Shown here in pieces: positions 25,123-33,368 of a DNA stretch of 57,502 nucleotides. This stretch comes from Clostridia bacterium (lineage in GTDB: Bacteria; Bacillota; Clostridia; Christensenellales; Aristaeellaceae), in NCBI GenBank assembly GCA_017512805.1, contig JAFWES010000032.1, forward strand, positions 1 to 57,502, written 5' to 3'. The first letter of the stretch is position 1, and each line of letters opens with the position of its first letter. Below the pieces are notes generated by a model. It made no database searches. It was not told the DNA's origin and worked only from the letters and a program-made list of their open reading frames with translations. Made by a program: the position numbers and the translations under genes.

Positions 25123-26031
25123 TCAGCCCTTCACCGCGCCGATCATGGTGCCCTGGACGAAATACTTCTGCACGAAGGGGTACACCATCATGATCGGCAG
25201 GGTGGCAAACATGACGACCGCTGACTGCAGCACTTCCGGGGTGGATTCCGCGGCGCTGGCCTCCGAAAGGCTGACGGCGTCCTGGCCGGAATTGAGCACC
25301 ATGTTGCTCAGCAGGTACTGCAAGGGCTGAAGGGATTTGGTGGTGATGTAATACTTGGCGTCGGCATACGCGTTCCAGCGGCCCACGGCGTAAAACAGCG
25401 CCAGGGTGGCCAGAATGGGCTTGGAGAGAGGCAGTACAATGCGCGTCAGGATCTGGAAATGGTCCGCTCCGTCCAGATTCGCCGCTTCGTACAGGCTGTC
25501 GGGGATGGTGGAGCGGATAAAGGAGCGCATGATCAGCATATTATAGGGGGAAAAGGAAAGCGGCAGCACCAGCACCCACATGGTGTTGAGCAGATGCAGG
25601 TCGTTCATCAGCAGGTATTCCGGGATCAGGCCGGCGCTGAAATACATGGTGAACATGATGATGAAGGCGAACACCGACCGCCCCTTCAGTTCCCGCCGCG
25701 CCAGCGGATAGGCCGCCAGGATGGTGATGATCATGCCGATCACGGTAAACAGGAAGGTCATCCAGATCGTGTAGAGCATGGCGTGGGTCAGCTGCCCGTC
25801 CTTAAAGATGGAGACATAGGCGTCGAAATTGAGCCCCTTGGGGAGCAGATAGACCTGCTTGGACAGCACCGCCGTATTGGACGATATGCTCTTGGCCGCG
25901 ATATGGACGAAGGGAATCACGCAGGTCAGGGACAGCAGCAGAATCACAAACGCGATCACAAAATCGCTGATTCTGACCCGGTTGACTCCTTTGAAAATCG
26001 AGGTTTTCTTCTCTGCGGGAACGGCAGTCAT
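25123..26031 (-). CDS. Carbohydrate ABC transporter permease (YtcP/LplC type)
   Basis: 302 aa. Seen: N-terminal helix VIAFVILLLSLTCVIPFVHI, the family block GLIPEYLLMNDLHLLNTMWV, EAA loop LYEAANLDGADHFQILTRIV, and the C-terminal signature KYFVQGTMIGAVKG. Start ATG at 26031 follows GGAGGAGG; the longer frame from 26127 adds 32 polar residues and overlaps the gap to the partner gene. One half of the importer with 26143-27084; no ATPase is encoded nearby. Confidence 0.91.
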   Translation of the reverse strand: MTAVPAEKKTSIFKGVNRVRISDFVIAFVILLLSLTCVIPFVHIAAKSISSNTAVLSKQVYLLPKGLNFDAYVSIFKDGQLTHAMLYTIWMTFLFTVIGMIITILAAYPLARRELKGRSVFAFIIMFTMYFSAGLIPEYLLMNDLHLLNTMWVLVLPLSFSPYNMLIMRSFIRSTIPDSLYEAANLDGADHFQILTRIVLPLSKPILATLALFYAVGRWNAYADAKYYITTKSLQPLQYLLSNMVLNSGQDAVSLSEASAAESTPEVLQSAVVMFATLPIMMVYPFVQKYFVQGTMIGAVKG

Positions 26032-26142
26032 TCCATTCCTCCTCCTCTCTGAACGGAGTTTCGTTACTGACTTTCTGACGACGGATGACTCTTTTCCAGC
26101 CACGCCCGCGGAAGCGGCCGTGGGCAAAAGACGTCCCCCTTC

Positions 26143-27084
26143 TTACAGCAGTCCGTCTTCACCCAGCGCTTTGGAAACACGGTCCGACGTCAGCACCAGG
26201 ATGAGGCCCACCAGGGACTGGAACAGGCCCACGGCGGTGGCCCGGCTGAAATTGCCGCCCGCGAGGCCCTTTTCGTAGATGTAGATCGCCAGCTGATACT
26301 GGAACTCCTTGACCTGTACGTTTCCGAAGGAATCCAGGCGTTCGAAGTTGCTGCCCATCACCCGGCCCAGGTTCATGATCAGCAGCGTGACCATGGTTCC
26401 CCGGATGCAGGGCAGCGTCACGCTCCAGATCTTGCGCAGGCGGCCGGCCCCGTCGATGGTGGCGGCCTCGTAAAGATCCATGCTGATGCCGGTGATGGCG
26501 GCCAGGTAAATGATGGAGCCCCAGCCCATGTTCTGCCATACGCCGATGAGCAGGTACGTGACCGCCCAGTGCCATTTTTCCGTCAGGAAGGGAATGCCCT
26601 TCTCGATCAGCCCTGCCTGATGCAGCAGGATGTTGACCAGGCCGGTCTCGGGCTTGAAAAGGCTCAGCGCCACGCTGGCAATAATGACCCAGGACAGGAA
26701 ATGCGGCAGGTACAGAATGGTCTGGGAAAGCTTCTTGTACCGCTGGAAGCGCAGCTCGTTGAGCAGCAGCGCCAGAATGATGGGGACGGGGAATCCCACC
26801 AGCAGGTCGAGAAAGTTGAAAACGAGGGAATTCTTCAGCGCGCGGAGGAAATCCTTGTCCCTGAAAATCTTCTGGAAGATTTCCATGCCCACATACGGGC
26901 TACCCTCATACCCCTTGGCCGGCTTATAATTCATAAAGGCGATGCGAAGGCCCGGATAGGCGGCATATTTGAAAATGATGACAAATGCGATCGGCACCAG
27001 CAGCATCAGATACAGCTGCCAGTTGTTCTGGAAATAGTTTTTGATGGATCCGCGGCGCAGTTGCCTTGCTGTCTTGCTCTGCAT
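26143..27084 (-). CDS. Carbohydrate ABC transporter permease (YteP/LplB type)
   Basis: 313 aa. Seen: basic N-terminus, first helix QLYLMLLVPIAFVIIFKYAA, GLRIAFMNYKPAKGYEGSPY, PHFLSWVIIASVALSLFKPE, EAA loop LYEAATIDGAGRLRKIWSVT and the LplB-type end GLILVLTSDRVSKALGEDGL. It is the first transport gene after the GH112 gene (54-base gap), so uptake and phosphorolysis are co-expressed. Confidence 0.92.
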   Translation of the reverse strand: MQSKTARQLRRGSIKNYFQNNWQLYLMLLVPIAFVIIFKYAAYPGLRIAFMNYKPAKGYEGSPYVGMEIFQKIFRDKDFLRALKNSLVFNFLDLLVGFPVPIILALLLNELRFQRYKKLSQTILYLPHFLSWVIIASVALSLFKPETGLVNILLHQAGLIEKGIPFLTEKWHWAVTYLLIGVWQNMGWGSIIYLAAITGISMDLYEAATIDGAGRLRKIWSVTLPCIRGTMVTLLIMNLGRVMGSNFERLDSFGNVQVKEFQYQLAIYIYEKGLAGGNFSRATAVGLFQSLVGLILVLTSDRVSKALGEDGLL

Positions 27085-27138
27085 AACCGATGTTTTCCCT
27101 CCTTCCGGGGCGTCCTTACCACTTGTTCCGAACCTGTC

Positions 27139-29286
27139 TTATACCGTTTTGAAAACGGTCTGATGCGCTTCCAGATGCACGGAAATGTCCCCGCAGGGCA
27201 GCGAAACCACGGTGTCCACAGGTGCGTCCGCGCAGTTCATCGTCACCAGCGTGTTCTGTCCGGGGAACCAGGCGCATTCCGTCATAGGCTGATCCGTCAG
27301 GCCCGCGTCTCTGCCCCGCGCGCCGGTCAGATACAGAATCATATCCAGGAGCATCCGCGCGGCTTCCGGGCTGTAGGTAAAGCCGCCCATGTAAACGGCT
27401 TTGCCGCGGCCAAAAGGATGCAGCGTCAGGACAGGGGCGTCCTCCTTCGCGCACAGGACTCTCGTGTCCGGGCCGGTGATCCGGATGCCGTCTGTCCGGG
27501 CCAGGGCGCCTTCCGCGACCGGGAAGGGCGGCGCTTCCGTCTCAAACGTCCACGGCTGATGGCAGGCGTACTCCCCCCGGTCCTGATCAACGCCCAGAAT
27601 ATGCGCCAGGGCAAACCTTGTATCTCCGCCGGCGGCGGCCGAGGGCTCGCCCGCGCCGATCAGCGCGCCGCCCTCGTATACAAAACGGGTGATTTCCGCG
27701 GTCAGCTCCGGGTCCTTCCAGGCGTCTCCCCCGCTCCAGGCGTCGCCTTCCCGGCCCGCGCTGATCAGAACATCCACATCCTTCAGCGCGCCCTGCTTCA
27801 CATCCTCAAAGCGGATAAAGCGGACTTTGACCGGCAGGCCGGACAGGGCTTCGTTGATGTGGATCAGGATATTCCGGTCCGTCTCATGGAAATGGCCGGA
27901 CAGCGTCCAGGACCGGAGGCTTCCCCAGCTGTGCAGAACCGCCACCGTCACGGGCAGCTCCGCCGGCGCGCCTTCCGCGTGCAGCGCCTTCAGGCGGCGG
28001 AAGGTCACGGCCATATCCTCAATCGCGTCGTTAAACGCATCCTGCCCGATGGTCAGATGCAGGTACCCGCCCAGGCCGATCCGGTCCACGCACTGCCGGG
28101 CCAGGGCCCTGCGCACGTGGAGCCAATACGCGATGGCGTCCTGTTCCGGATGTCCGCCCTCCGCGAAGGTGGGCAGGCCGCCCAGCCCCACGGGAAACAG
28201 GTACGGATGAAAGCGCAGTTCGTGCGTGGGCACGTTCACCCCCGCGCACAGCCGGCACTCAAAGCCGGAAAACACGCACTTGATCAGCCCGTCAAACCCG
28301 ATGGAGCTGAAGTACTTGCCATAGGGCTCCATCCCGACCCAGCTGTCGTCATAGAAAACGTATGCCTCTTTCCCGTATGCGTGAATGATGTCCACCAGGG
28401 TTTTCGCTTTCTCGGCCACAAAGCGCTGGATAAAGTCCATATAATCCTTTTTGGGGGCCGTGGGAGGCCGGTGGGTGGCCTGCAGCTTTCCCTGGCGGAT
28501 AAAATCCTCAGCGGTCAGCGCGTATCCGTATTCCTGTTCAAACGCCTTCAGGGCCGCCGGGCTGACGGTGAAGTCATAGCTGGCCCAGTCCACAAACCGG
28601 GTGCGGCGGCGCGGATCGCTGCCGAAGATCCATACGAAATTATAGAACAGCGAGGTCAGCCGTACCACATCCGTATCCGGATTGGCCTCGCACCAGTTTC
28701 TCAGCCAGTTCTGCAGGTATTCCCATGCCAGAGGGTGCCGGGGATCCAGCTGGCGCAGATGCTCGCTCTCCCAGTGGTTGGTGGTATGGTTGTACATATT
28801 GATCTCTTCCCATATGCGCCAGGCCAGGAAGGAGACGGTATACCGATGATACGGCGCGCATGCACGCACGGAGACGATCCCGTCGGCGTAATCCCATTGT
28901 TCGCGGGGAACCAGCACGTTCTCCGTGCGGTCCCACACCTGCCAGTAGGGCATGGCGTCAGGGCTGTCGTTGATTTGAAACTGCTCGTCAAAATACCCCG
29001 CCAGCGGCGAGATTTTGACCGTGTCGCCCACCGCCAGCACCGGATCCGAGGACAGGAAGGTCTGCTGCTGGGCGTCCGGGTGCGCCAAGGCAAAGGCATT
29101 GTGTTCCCGGATGATACAGATCGTAGAGTAAATCCGGTATCCCGCCTCCACAATCCGCGGGGAAAGCTTGGTGCCGTCGGAATCCCGGATCACGTCCGCC
29201 CCCCATTTTTCCGCCATTTTCAGGGTCAGATCTTCATAGCCCGCTTCGCCCGGAAGCGTAAAGCCGCCCTTGCGATCTTCGTTCAT
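27139..29286 (-). CDS. GH112 phosphorylase, probably beta-1,4-galactosyl-L-rhamnose phosphorylase
   Basis: 715 aa, the GH112 length. Known: GH112 enzymes use phosphate to split beta-galactosides (lacto/galacto-N-biose, or Gal-beta-1,4-rhamnose, EC 2.4.1.247) into galactose 1-phosphate plus the second sugar. Seen: GGFTLPGEAGYEDLTLKMAE, KWGADVIRDSDGTKLSP, AGYRIYSTICIIREHNAFAL, IWEEINMYNHTTNHWESEHL, DPRHPLAWEYLQNWLRNWCE, DYMDFIQRFVAEKAKTLVDI, DRIGLGGYLHLT, all in GH112 order. No signal peptide. Start ATG at 29286, AGGAGA 6 bases upstream. The rhamnosidase, rhamnose mutarotase and RG-specific enzymes nearby make galactosyl-rhamnose the most likely substrate; the specificity residues were not assigned. 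Confidence 0.9.
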   Translation of the reverse strand: MNEDRKGGFTLPGEAGYEDLTLKMAEKWGADVIRDSDGTKLSPRIVEAGYRIYSTICIIREHNAFALAHPDAQQQTFLSSDPVLAVGDTVKISPLAGYFDEQFQINDSPDAMPYWQVWDRTENVLVPREQWDYADGIVSVRACAPYHRYTVSFLAWRIWEEINMYNHTTNHWESEHLRQLDPRHPLAWEYLQNWLRNWCEANPDTDVVRLTSLFYNFVWIFGSDPRRRTRFVDWASYDFTVSPAALKAFEQEYGYALTAEDFIRQGKLQATHRPPTAPKKDYMDFIQRFVAEKAKTLVDIIHAYGKEAYVFYDDSWVGMEPYGKYFSSIGFDGLIKCVFSGFECRLCAGVNVPTHELRFHPYLFPVGLGGLPTFAEGGHPEQDAIAYWLHVRRALARQCVDRIGLGGYLHLTIGQDAFNDAIEDMAVTFRRLKALHAEGAPAELPVTVAVLHSWGSLRSWTLSGHFHETDRNILIHINEALSGLPVKVRFIRFEDVKQGALKDVDVLISAGREGDAWSGGDAWKDPELTAEITRFVYEGGALIGAGEPSAAAGGDTRFALAHILGVDQDRGEYACHQPWTFETEAPPFPVAEGALARTDGIRITGPDTRVLCAKEDAPVLTLHPFGRGKAVYMGGFTYSPEAARMLLDMILYLTGARGRDAGLTDQPMTECAWFPGQNTLVTMNCADAPVDTVVSLPCGDISVHLEAHQTVFKTV

Positions 29287-29333
29287 GTGTATTCTCCTGT
29301 CAGATTCTGGTGATCTCCGTTGATCCTATCTCT

Positions 29334-29342
29334 ATTATATCA
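29334..29342 (-). promoter_or_regulatory. Extended -10 promoter of the GH112 operon
   Basis: Seen on the minus strand: TGATATAAT, an extended -10 (TG-n-TATAAT), about 48 bases before the GH112 start. No -35 match is present. Upstream lie short inverted repeats (GGTCA ... TGACC; CGCAAAAATGCG) that might bind an activator. Confidence 0.55.
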
Positions 29343-29446
29343 GTTATTCCTGGTCATTTCTGCGCATTTTTGCGTGAAGACTTTGCAATTTTGACCATAA
29401 ACCGGTCCCACGATCGGTTTTTTAGGTACACCGTATGGTTTTCTCA

Positions 29447-29473
29447 AAAAAGCCGCCCCACGGGCGGCTTTTT
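29447..29473 (-). terminator. Terminator of the rhamnosidase gene
   Basis: Seen: arms AAAAAGCCGCCC and GGGCGGCTTTTT with a 3-base loop, 19 bases after the rhamnosidase stop. It works in principle on both strands and isolates the rhamnosidase from the GH112 operon. Confidence 0.9.
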
Positions 29474-29491
29474 GCTGACAGAGTCTGAACG

Positions 29492-31669
29492 TTACGCGTT
29501 CCAGAAAACGTACTTTCCGGGTTCCACGGTGCGGCTGACCCCGCCGATCACGACCTCGGTTTCCACCGGGGTGTCGATTTCAAAGCGGACGCCGCCCTCC
29601 GTATACGTCCAGGCGGACCGGATTTTTCCGTGGACGGTATCCGCAGCGGCGCTCAGGCTGGTCAGCCGCGGATCCGGGTGGGGCGCGATCCGCGCGCGGG
29701 CATATCCCGGAGCGGCCGGCGTAATGCCGGCGGCCGCGCCGAATACCCAGTCCGCCACGGAGGCGTAGGCATAGTGGTTATAGGAGTTCATGTCGTCATC
29801 CCAGAAGGTGCCGTCCGGCTTGATCCCGTCCCAGTGCTCCCAGACGGTGGTCGCGCCTTTGGATACGGAATACAGCCAGCCCGGGTATTCCTTCCGCAGC
29901 AGCAGGGACCAGGCCAGCTCCGCGTAGCCGTACCGGGTCAGCTCGTGCAGCAGGTAGGGCGTCCCCACCAGTCCGGTCTGCAGCTGGGTCCCGCAGTCCC
30001 GGATCTGCTGCGCCAGGGCATCCGCCAGCGCCTGCGGGTCATCCGTCAGGCCGAAATGCAGCGTCAGCACCTTTTCCGTCTGCGTGTTCAGCTCCCCGTT
30101 GAACCGCGCCTGATAGGCTTTCACAATCCGCCTATGCAGCGCCTCGTATCCGCTCACGTCCCGGCCCAGCAGCCGGCCCGCCCGGATTACGTTCTGTACG
30201 GAGTTGGCGTAAAACGCGCTGCAGACCAAATCGTCCTTGCTGTAGCCCCGCTTCGCCAGCTCGATGTTCTCCGGCACATAGTCCTCCGGCAGGTCCAGCG
30301 CCAGCCAGTCGCCGTAGGTCCAGCAGCCGGTGAAAAGATCAGGCGTCGTGCTCACCGTCGGCACATAGGCGATCCATTTTTCCATCGCTTCGTACATATC
30401 GGACAGGAAGGACAGATCGCCGTAGGCTTCATAAAGGTTCCAGGGGATGATCGTGACCGCGTCGGACCACCCGGCGCCGCCGGGCTTGTAGGCGGTCAGG
30501 CTGGGGATCACCTCCGGCACCCATCCGTTCTCCCATTGGGCGGCGCGCATATCCGCCAGCCATTTCCGGAAGAAGTGCCGCGTGTCGTACAGGTACATGC
30601 CGGCCCGGGAGAACAGCTGCCCGTCCCCGGTCCAGCCGTAGCGCTCGTCCCGCTGGGGGCAGTCCGTCGGGATGTCCAGATAATTGCTCTTCATGGTCCA
30701 GAGGATATTGCTGAACAGCCGGTTCAGCATGGGATCGCTGCTTTCCAGCCATCCGGTGCGCTTCATTTCGGAGTGCAGGACGATCGCCCGGACCTGATCC
30801 GCGGAAAAGCCCTCCGGCGCCTCGTCGATCCGCAGGAAGCGGAAGCCGAAAAAGGTCAGCCGGGGCTTGTAGCTCTGCTTTCCCTCCCGGCAGACATATT
30901 GCAGCTTACTGCGGGCGGAGCGATAGTTGGCCGTATAGAAATTGCCCTCCTTGTCCAGCACTTCCGCGGTGGAAAAGCACAGCCGCTCCCCGGCGCGGGC
31001 TTCCAGGTCAAAGGCCATATAGCCGGTCATGTTCTGGCCGAAATCGATGACCCATTCCCCCTTCGGCGTCCGGAAGGATCGCCGGGGCAGGATCGTCTCC
31101 TGCTCCCGCACTTCGGGCCCTTCCTGGGGAATCAGGATGTCTTTGGAGTATTCGCAAACCTCCGCCGCCCGGAAAGCCGGCGTCCGGGTCATGTCCACAT
31201 CCTCGCCGTAGAAGATGCCGCTTCGGGTGACGGTGCTTTCCGCGGCTTCCCACTGCCCGTCGGTGAGGATCACCTTCACTTCCCCGTCCTCGAAGGTCAG
31301 ATGCAGGGCGGCAATCAGCATGGGCGGCAGGAACTCGTCCGGGTTCTTCGTCCCGGTCCATGGCGCGTTCGTCCGCCGGAACCAGCCGTTTCCCACGGTG
31401 ATTTCCAGGGTGTTTTCCCCGCCGCTGAGCAGCCCCGCGATGTCGTAGCGCTGCACCTGCAGGCGCTTTCTGTATTCCGTCCATCCGGGGGCCAGGATGA
31501 AGTTCCCGATCCTTTTCCCGTTCAGCACGGCCTCGTATACGCCGTCGCAGGTCACCTCGAGCGCGGCTTCCCGCACCGGCTTCCCGCAGTCAAACCGCTT
31601 CCGGAACACCGGGTTCACCGTCGATTCGGCCCCCTTCAGGGTAATCCATAACGCGTTTTTGATCAGCAT
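29492..31669 (-). CDS. GH78 alpha-L-rhamnosidase
   Basis: 725 aa. Hydrolyses terminal alpha-L-rhamnose from oligosaccharides. Seen: N-terminal beta domains (ALEVTCDGVYEAVLNGKRIG, NTLEITVGNGWFRRTNAPWT), DFGQNMTGYMAFDLEARAGE, then the (alpha/alpha)6 barrel with the family hallmark DIPTDCPQRDERYGWTGDGQ (general acid Glu) near residue 340, and TTVWEHWDGIKPDG around 630 with a second conserved Glu. C-terminal beta sandwich ends the protein. No signal peptide. Slightly shorter than many GH78 enzymes because it lacks extra N-terminal modules. It is a single-gene unit with its own promoter and terminator, divergent from the third ABC transporter. Confidence 0.94.
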   Translation of the reverse strand: MLIKNALWITLKGAESTVNPVFRKRFDCGKPVREAALEVTCDGVYEAVLNGKRIGNFILAPGWTEYRKRLQVQRYDIAGLLSGGENTLEITVGNGWFRRTNAPWTGTKNPDEFLPPMLIAALHLTFEDGEVKVILTDGQWEAAESTVTRSGIFYGEDVDMTRTPAFRAAEVCEYSKDILIPQEGPEVREQETILPRRSFRTPKGEWVIDFGQNMTGYMAFDLEARAGERLCFSTAEVLDKEGNFYTANYRSARSKLQYVCREGKQSYKPRLTFFGFRFLRIDEAPEGFSADQVRAIVLHSEMKRTGWLESSDPMLNRLFSNILWTMKSNYLDIPTDCPQRDERYGWTGDGQLFSRAGMYLYDTRHFFRKWLADMRAAQWENGWVPEVIPSLTAYKPGGAGWSDAVTIIPWNLYEAYGDLSFLSDMYEAMEKWIAYVPTVSTTPDLFTGCWTYGDWLALDLPEDYVPENIELAKRGYSKDDLVCSAFYANSVQNVIRAGRLLGRDVSGYEALHRRIVKAYQARFNGELNTQTEKVLTLHFGLTDDPQALADALAQQIRDCGTQLQTGLVGTPYLLHELTRYGYAELAWSLLLRKEYPGWLYSVSKGATTVWEHWDGIKPDGTFWDDDMNSYNHYAYASVADWVFGAAAGITPAAPGYARARIAPHPDPRLTSLSAAADTVHGKIRSAWTYTEGGVRFEIDTPVETEVVIGGVSRTVEPGKYVFWNA

Positions 31670-31796
31670 TTGTGTTTCTTCCTTTCTTTTACAATCCCGT
31701 TAGGCCAGTTCAACAATCGTGTATACGCCCGCGTTCCGAAGCACCAGATCATTTCTGTCGCGCGAATTGTACATTCATCCTGTTTTCCGTGGCATG

Positions 31797-31825
31797 AGTG
31801 TATAGTCTTCCCTCCCGCCTGTCAA
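31797..31825 (-). promoter_or_regulatory. Promoter of the rhamnosidase gene
   Basis: Seen on the minus strand: TTGACA (31825-31820), 17 bases, TACACT (31802-31797). The untranslated leader would be about 120 bases. Confidence 0.6.
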
Positions 31826-31916
31826 GAAGAGATTGACGCTTTTGAGGATTGCCCCGTCCAGGTTCTGCTCTGCAATGAGTACGGCATGCTGGATTGATCA
31901 AAATGTGCGCTCATCC

Positions 31917-31947
31917 TGTCATTTCATGTCATTTGTGGTCGTATAAG
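31917..31947 (+). promoter_or_regulatory. Possible activator site and -10 box for the third transporter operon
   Basis: Seen: TGTCATTTCA followed directly by TGTCATTTGT (10-base direct repeat), then TATAAG 5 bases later at a position where no -35 match exists. Inferred: an AraC-type activator could bind the repeat in place of the -35 box. Confidence 0.35.
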
Positions 31948-32049
31948 GAATTTTTTTAGCCAAAGACCTTGAATTTTGGTGCCGCTGGTATTATCATGTG
32001 CGCAGTAGCTGCGGATAACGCAGGAAAAATTTGAAAGGAGACTTGTCTT

Positions 32050-33291
32050 ATGAAGAAGATCCTTGCTCTGGTAATGGCCCTCGCGATGGTGATGAGCCTG
32101 ACGGCTGCGTTCGCCGAAGGCGAACCGGTGGTCCTGAAGGTTGCTTCCATCTGGTCCGCCGAAACGGAAGCGAACCGCGCTCCCATGCTGAAGACCCTGG
32201 CTGAGTTCGAGGAAGCCCATCCCGAAATCAAGCTGGAAGTCGAATGGTACGAGGCGAACGCCTGGAAGGATCAAGGCGAAACCCTGGCCCTGTCCGACAG
32301 CCTGCCGGACGTGTTCTACTGGAACGCCGGCGGCGTGCTGTGGAACCTGGTCAGCAGCGGCGACATCCTGGCCCTGAACGACTATCTGACCGACGACATC
32401 AAGGATCAGCTGATCGGCGGCGCGCTGGCCAACATGACCTTTGACGGCAAAGTCTACCAGCTGCCCTACACCAACGCCTGCTCCTGCTTGTACTGCAACA
32501 CTGAGCTCTTCGACAAGTACGGCGTGAAGATCCCCGAGACCTGGGATGAGCTGCTGGACGCTGTCAAGGCCTTCAAGGAAGCCGGCGTGACCCCCATGGC
32601 CCTGGGTGGCGGCGACAAGTGGCCTACCAACATGTACACCGACATCATCGCGCTGCGGTTCGTGGGCGATGAAGCCTGCCGTGCCTGCTATTACAAGACC
32701 GAAGGCGCCACCTTCCTCACCGACGACTGGAAGGAAGGCATGACCGCTTTCAAGACCCTGATCGACCTGGGTGCCTTCCCGGACGACGCCCTGTCCCTGA
32801 CCCGTGACGAATCCGAAGTGCCGTATTTCAACGGCGAAATCCCGATGTACGTCCATGGCCAGTGGTTCTCCGGCTCCCTGAGCCCCGAGATGCAGCAGAA
32901 GGTCAAGGCCGTGAAGTTCCCCGCCGTGGGCAAGGGCTATGACAACCAGTGGATGGGCGGCCCCGCTGAAGGCTTCAGCGTTTCCGCCCACACCGCGCAT
33001 CCCGACGAAGCCTTCGTGGCCTGCCAGTTCCTGGCCCAGCATCAGTCTGACAACGGCTTCGAATGCGGCGCCGGCCTGCCTGCCTGGAAGACCGAAGTGC
33101 AGTGCGGCAACCCGGTCATGAACCAGATCGCGGAACAGGTCGCGACGGGCGACTCCCTGCTGCTGTGGGGCAACACCGCGCTGAGCGGCGATGACGCGAC
33201 CCTGATCGGCGACACCGTGTACGACCTGCTGGCCGGAACCTGCACGCCCGAACAGTGGTGCGAAGATATGGAGACCATCTTCAATAAATAA
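32050..33291 (+). CDS. ABC transporter sugar-binding protein, family 1
   Basis: 413 aa. Seen: signal peptide at residues 1-22 (MKKILALVMALAMVMSLTAA, cut near AFA-EG) without a lipobox Cys, then a family-1 solute-binding fold (LKVASIWSAETEANRAPMLK, FEEAHPEIKLEVEWYEANAW, MTFDGKVYQLPYTNACSCLY, WDELLDAVKAFKEAGVTPMA). AAAGGAG lies 8 bases before ATG. It is the first gene of a three-gene importer (with 33369 and 34268) and is followed by a terminator-like hairpin that should lower expression of the permeases. The ligand is unknown; the divergent rhamnosidase suggests a rhamnose-containing sugar. Codon choice is strongly biased to C-ending codons, as in highly expressed genes. Confidence 0.92.
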   Translation: MKKILALVMALAMVMSLTAAFAEGEPVVLKVASIWSAETEANRAPMLKTLAEFEEAHPEIKLEVEWYEANAWKDQGETLALSDSLPDVFYWNAGGVLWNLVSSGDILALNDYLTDDIKDQLIGGALANMTFDGKVYQLPYTNACSCLYCNTELFDKYGVKIPETWDELLDAVKAFKEAGVTPMALGGGDKWPTNMYTDIIALRFVGDEACRACYYKTEGATFLTDDWKEGMTAFKTLIDLGAFPDDALSLTRDESEVPYFNGEIPMYVHGQWFSGSLSPEMQQKVKAVKFPAVGKGYDNQWMGGPAEGFSVSAHTAHPDEAFVACQFLAQHQSDNGFECGAGLPAWKTEVQCGNPVMNQIAEQVATGDSLLLWGNTALSGDDATLIGDTVYDLLAGTCTPEQWCEDMETIFNK

Positions 33292-33303
33292 TCTGTCTCT
33301 TCA

Positions 33304-33338
33304 GGGAGTGGCGGGATTCCCGTCACTCCCCTTTTTTT
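33304..33338 (+). terminator. Terminator-like hairpin between binding-protein and permease genes
   Basis: Seen: 12-bp stem (33304-33315 with 33319-33330, one G-U pair), 3-base loop, then seven T residues. Since the permease genes follow at once in the same direction, it probably acts as a partial terminator that sets a high ratio of binding protein to permease. Confidence 0.8.
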
Positions 33339-33368
33339 CAATTTTCAATCCGATGGGGGGGTGCGCTC

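Larger units (their letters stand above)
31670..32049. promoter_or_regulatory. Divergent control region between rhamnosidase and third sugar transporter
   Basis: A 380-base stretch without a gene. It holds the rhamnosidase promoter (31797-31825, minus), a tandem direct repeat TGTCATTT (31917-31936) near a possible plus -10 TATAAG (31942-31947), and the GAAAGGAG ribosome site for 32050. Nothing else was recognised. Confidence 0.5.

Noticed and set aside
26569-29313. Open plus-strand frame of 914 codons opposite the GH112 gene
   Set aside because: The minus strand encodes a complete GH112 enzyme; the antisense frame has no ribosome site or domain.
29400-29419. Imperfect hairpin followed by TTTTTT on the plus strand
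   Set aside because: No plus-strand gene lies upstream for it to terminate; probably part of the GH112 upstream region.
29630-31651. Open plus-strand frame of 673 codons opposite the rhamnosidase
   Set aside because: Shadow of the GH78 gene; no start signal and no family resemblance.
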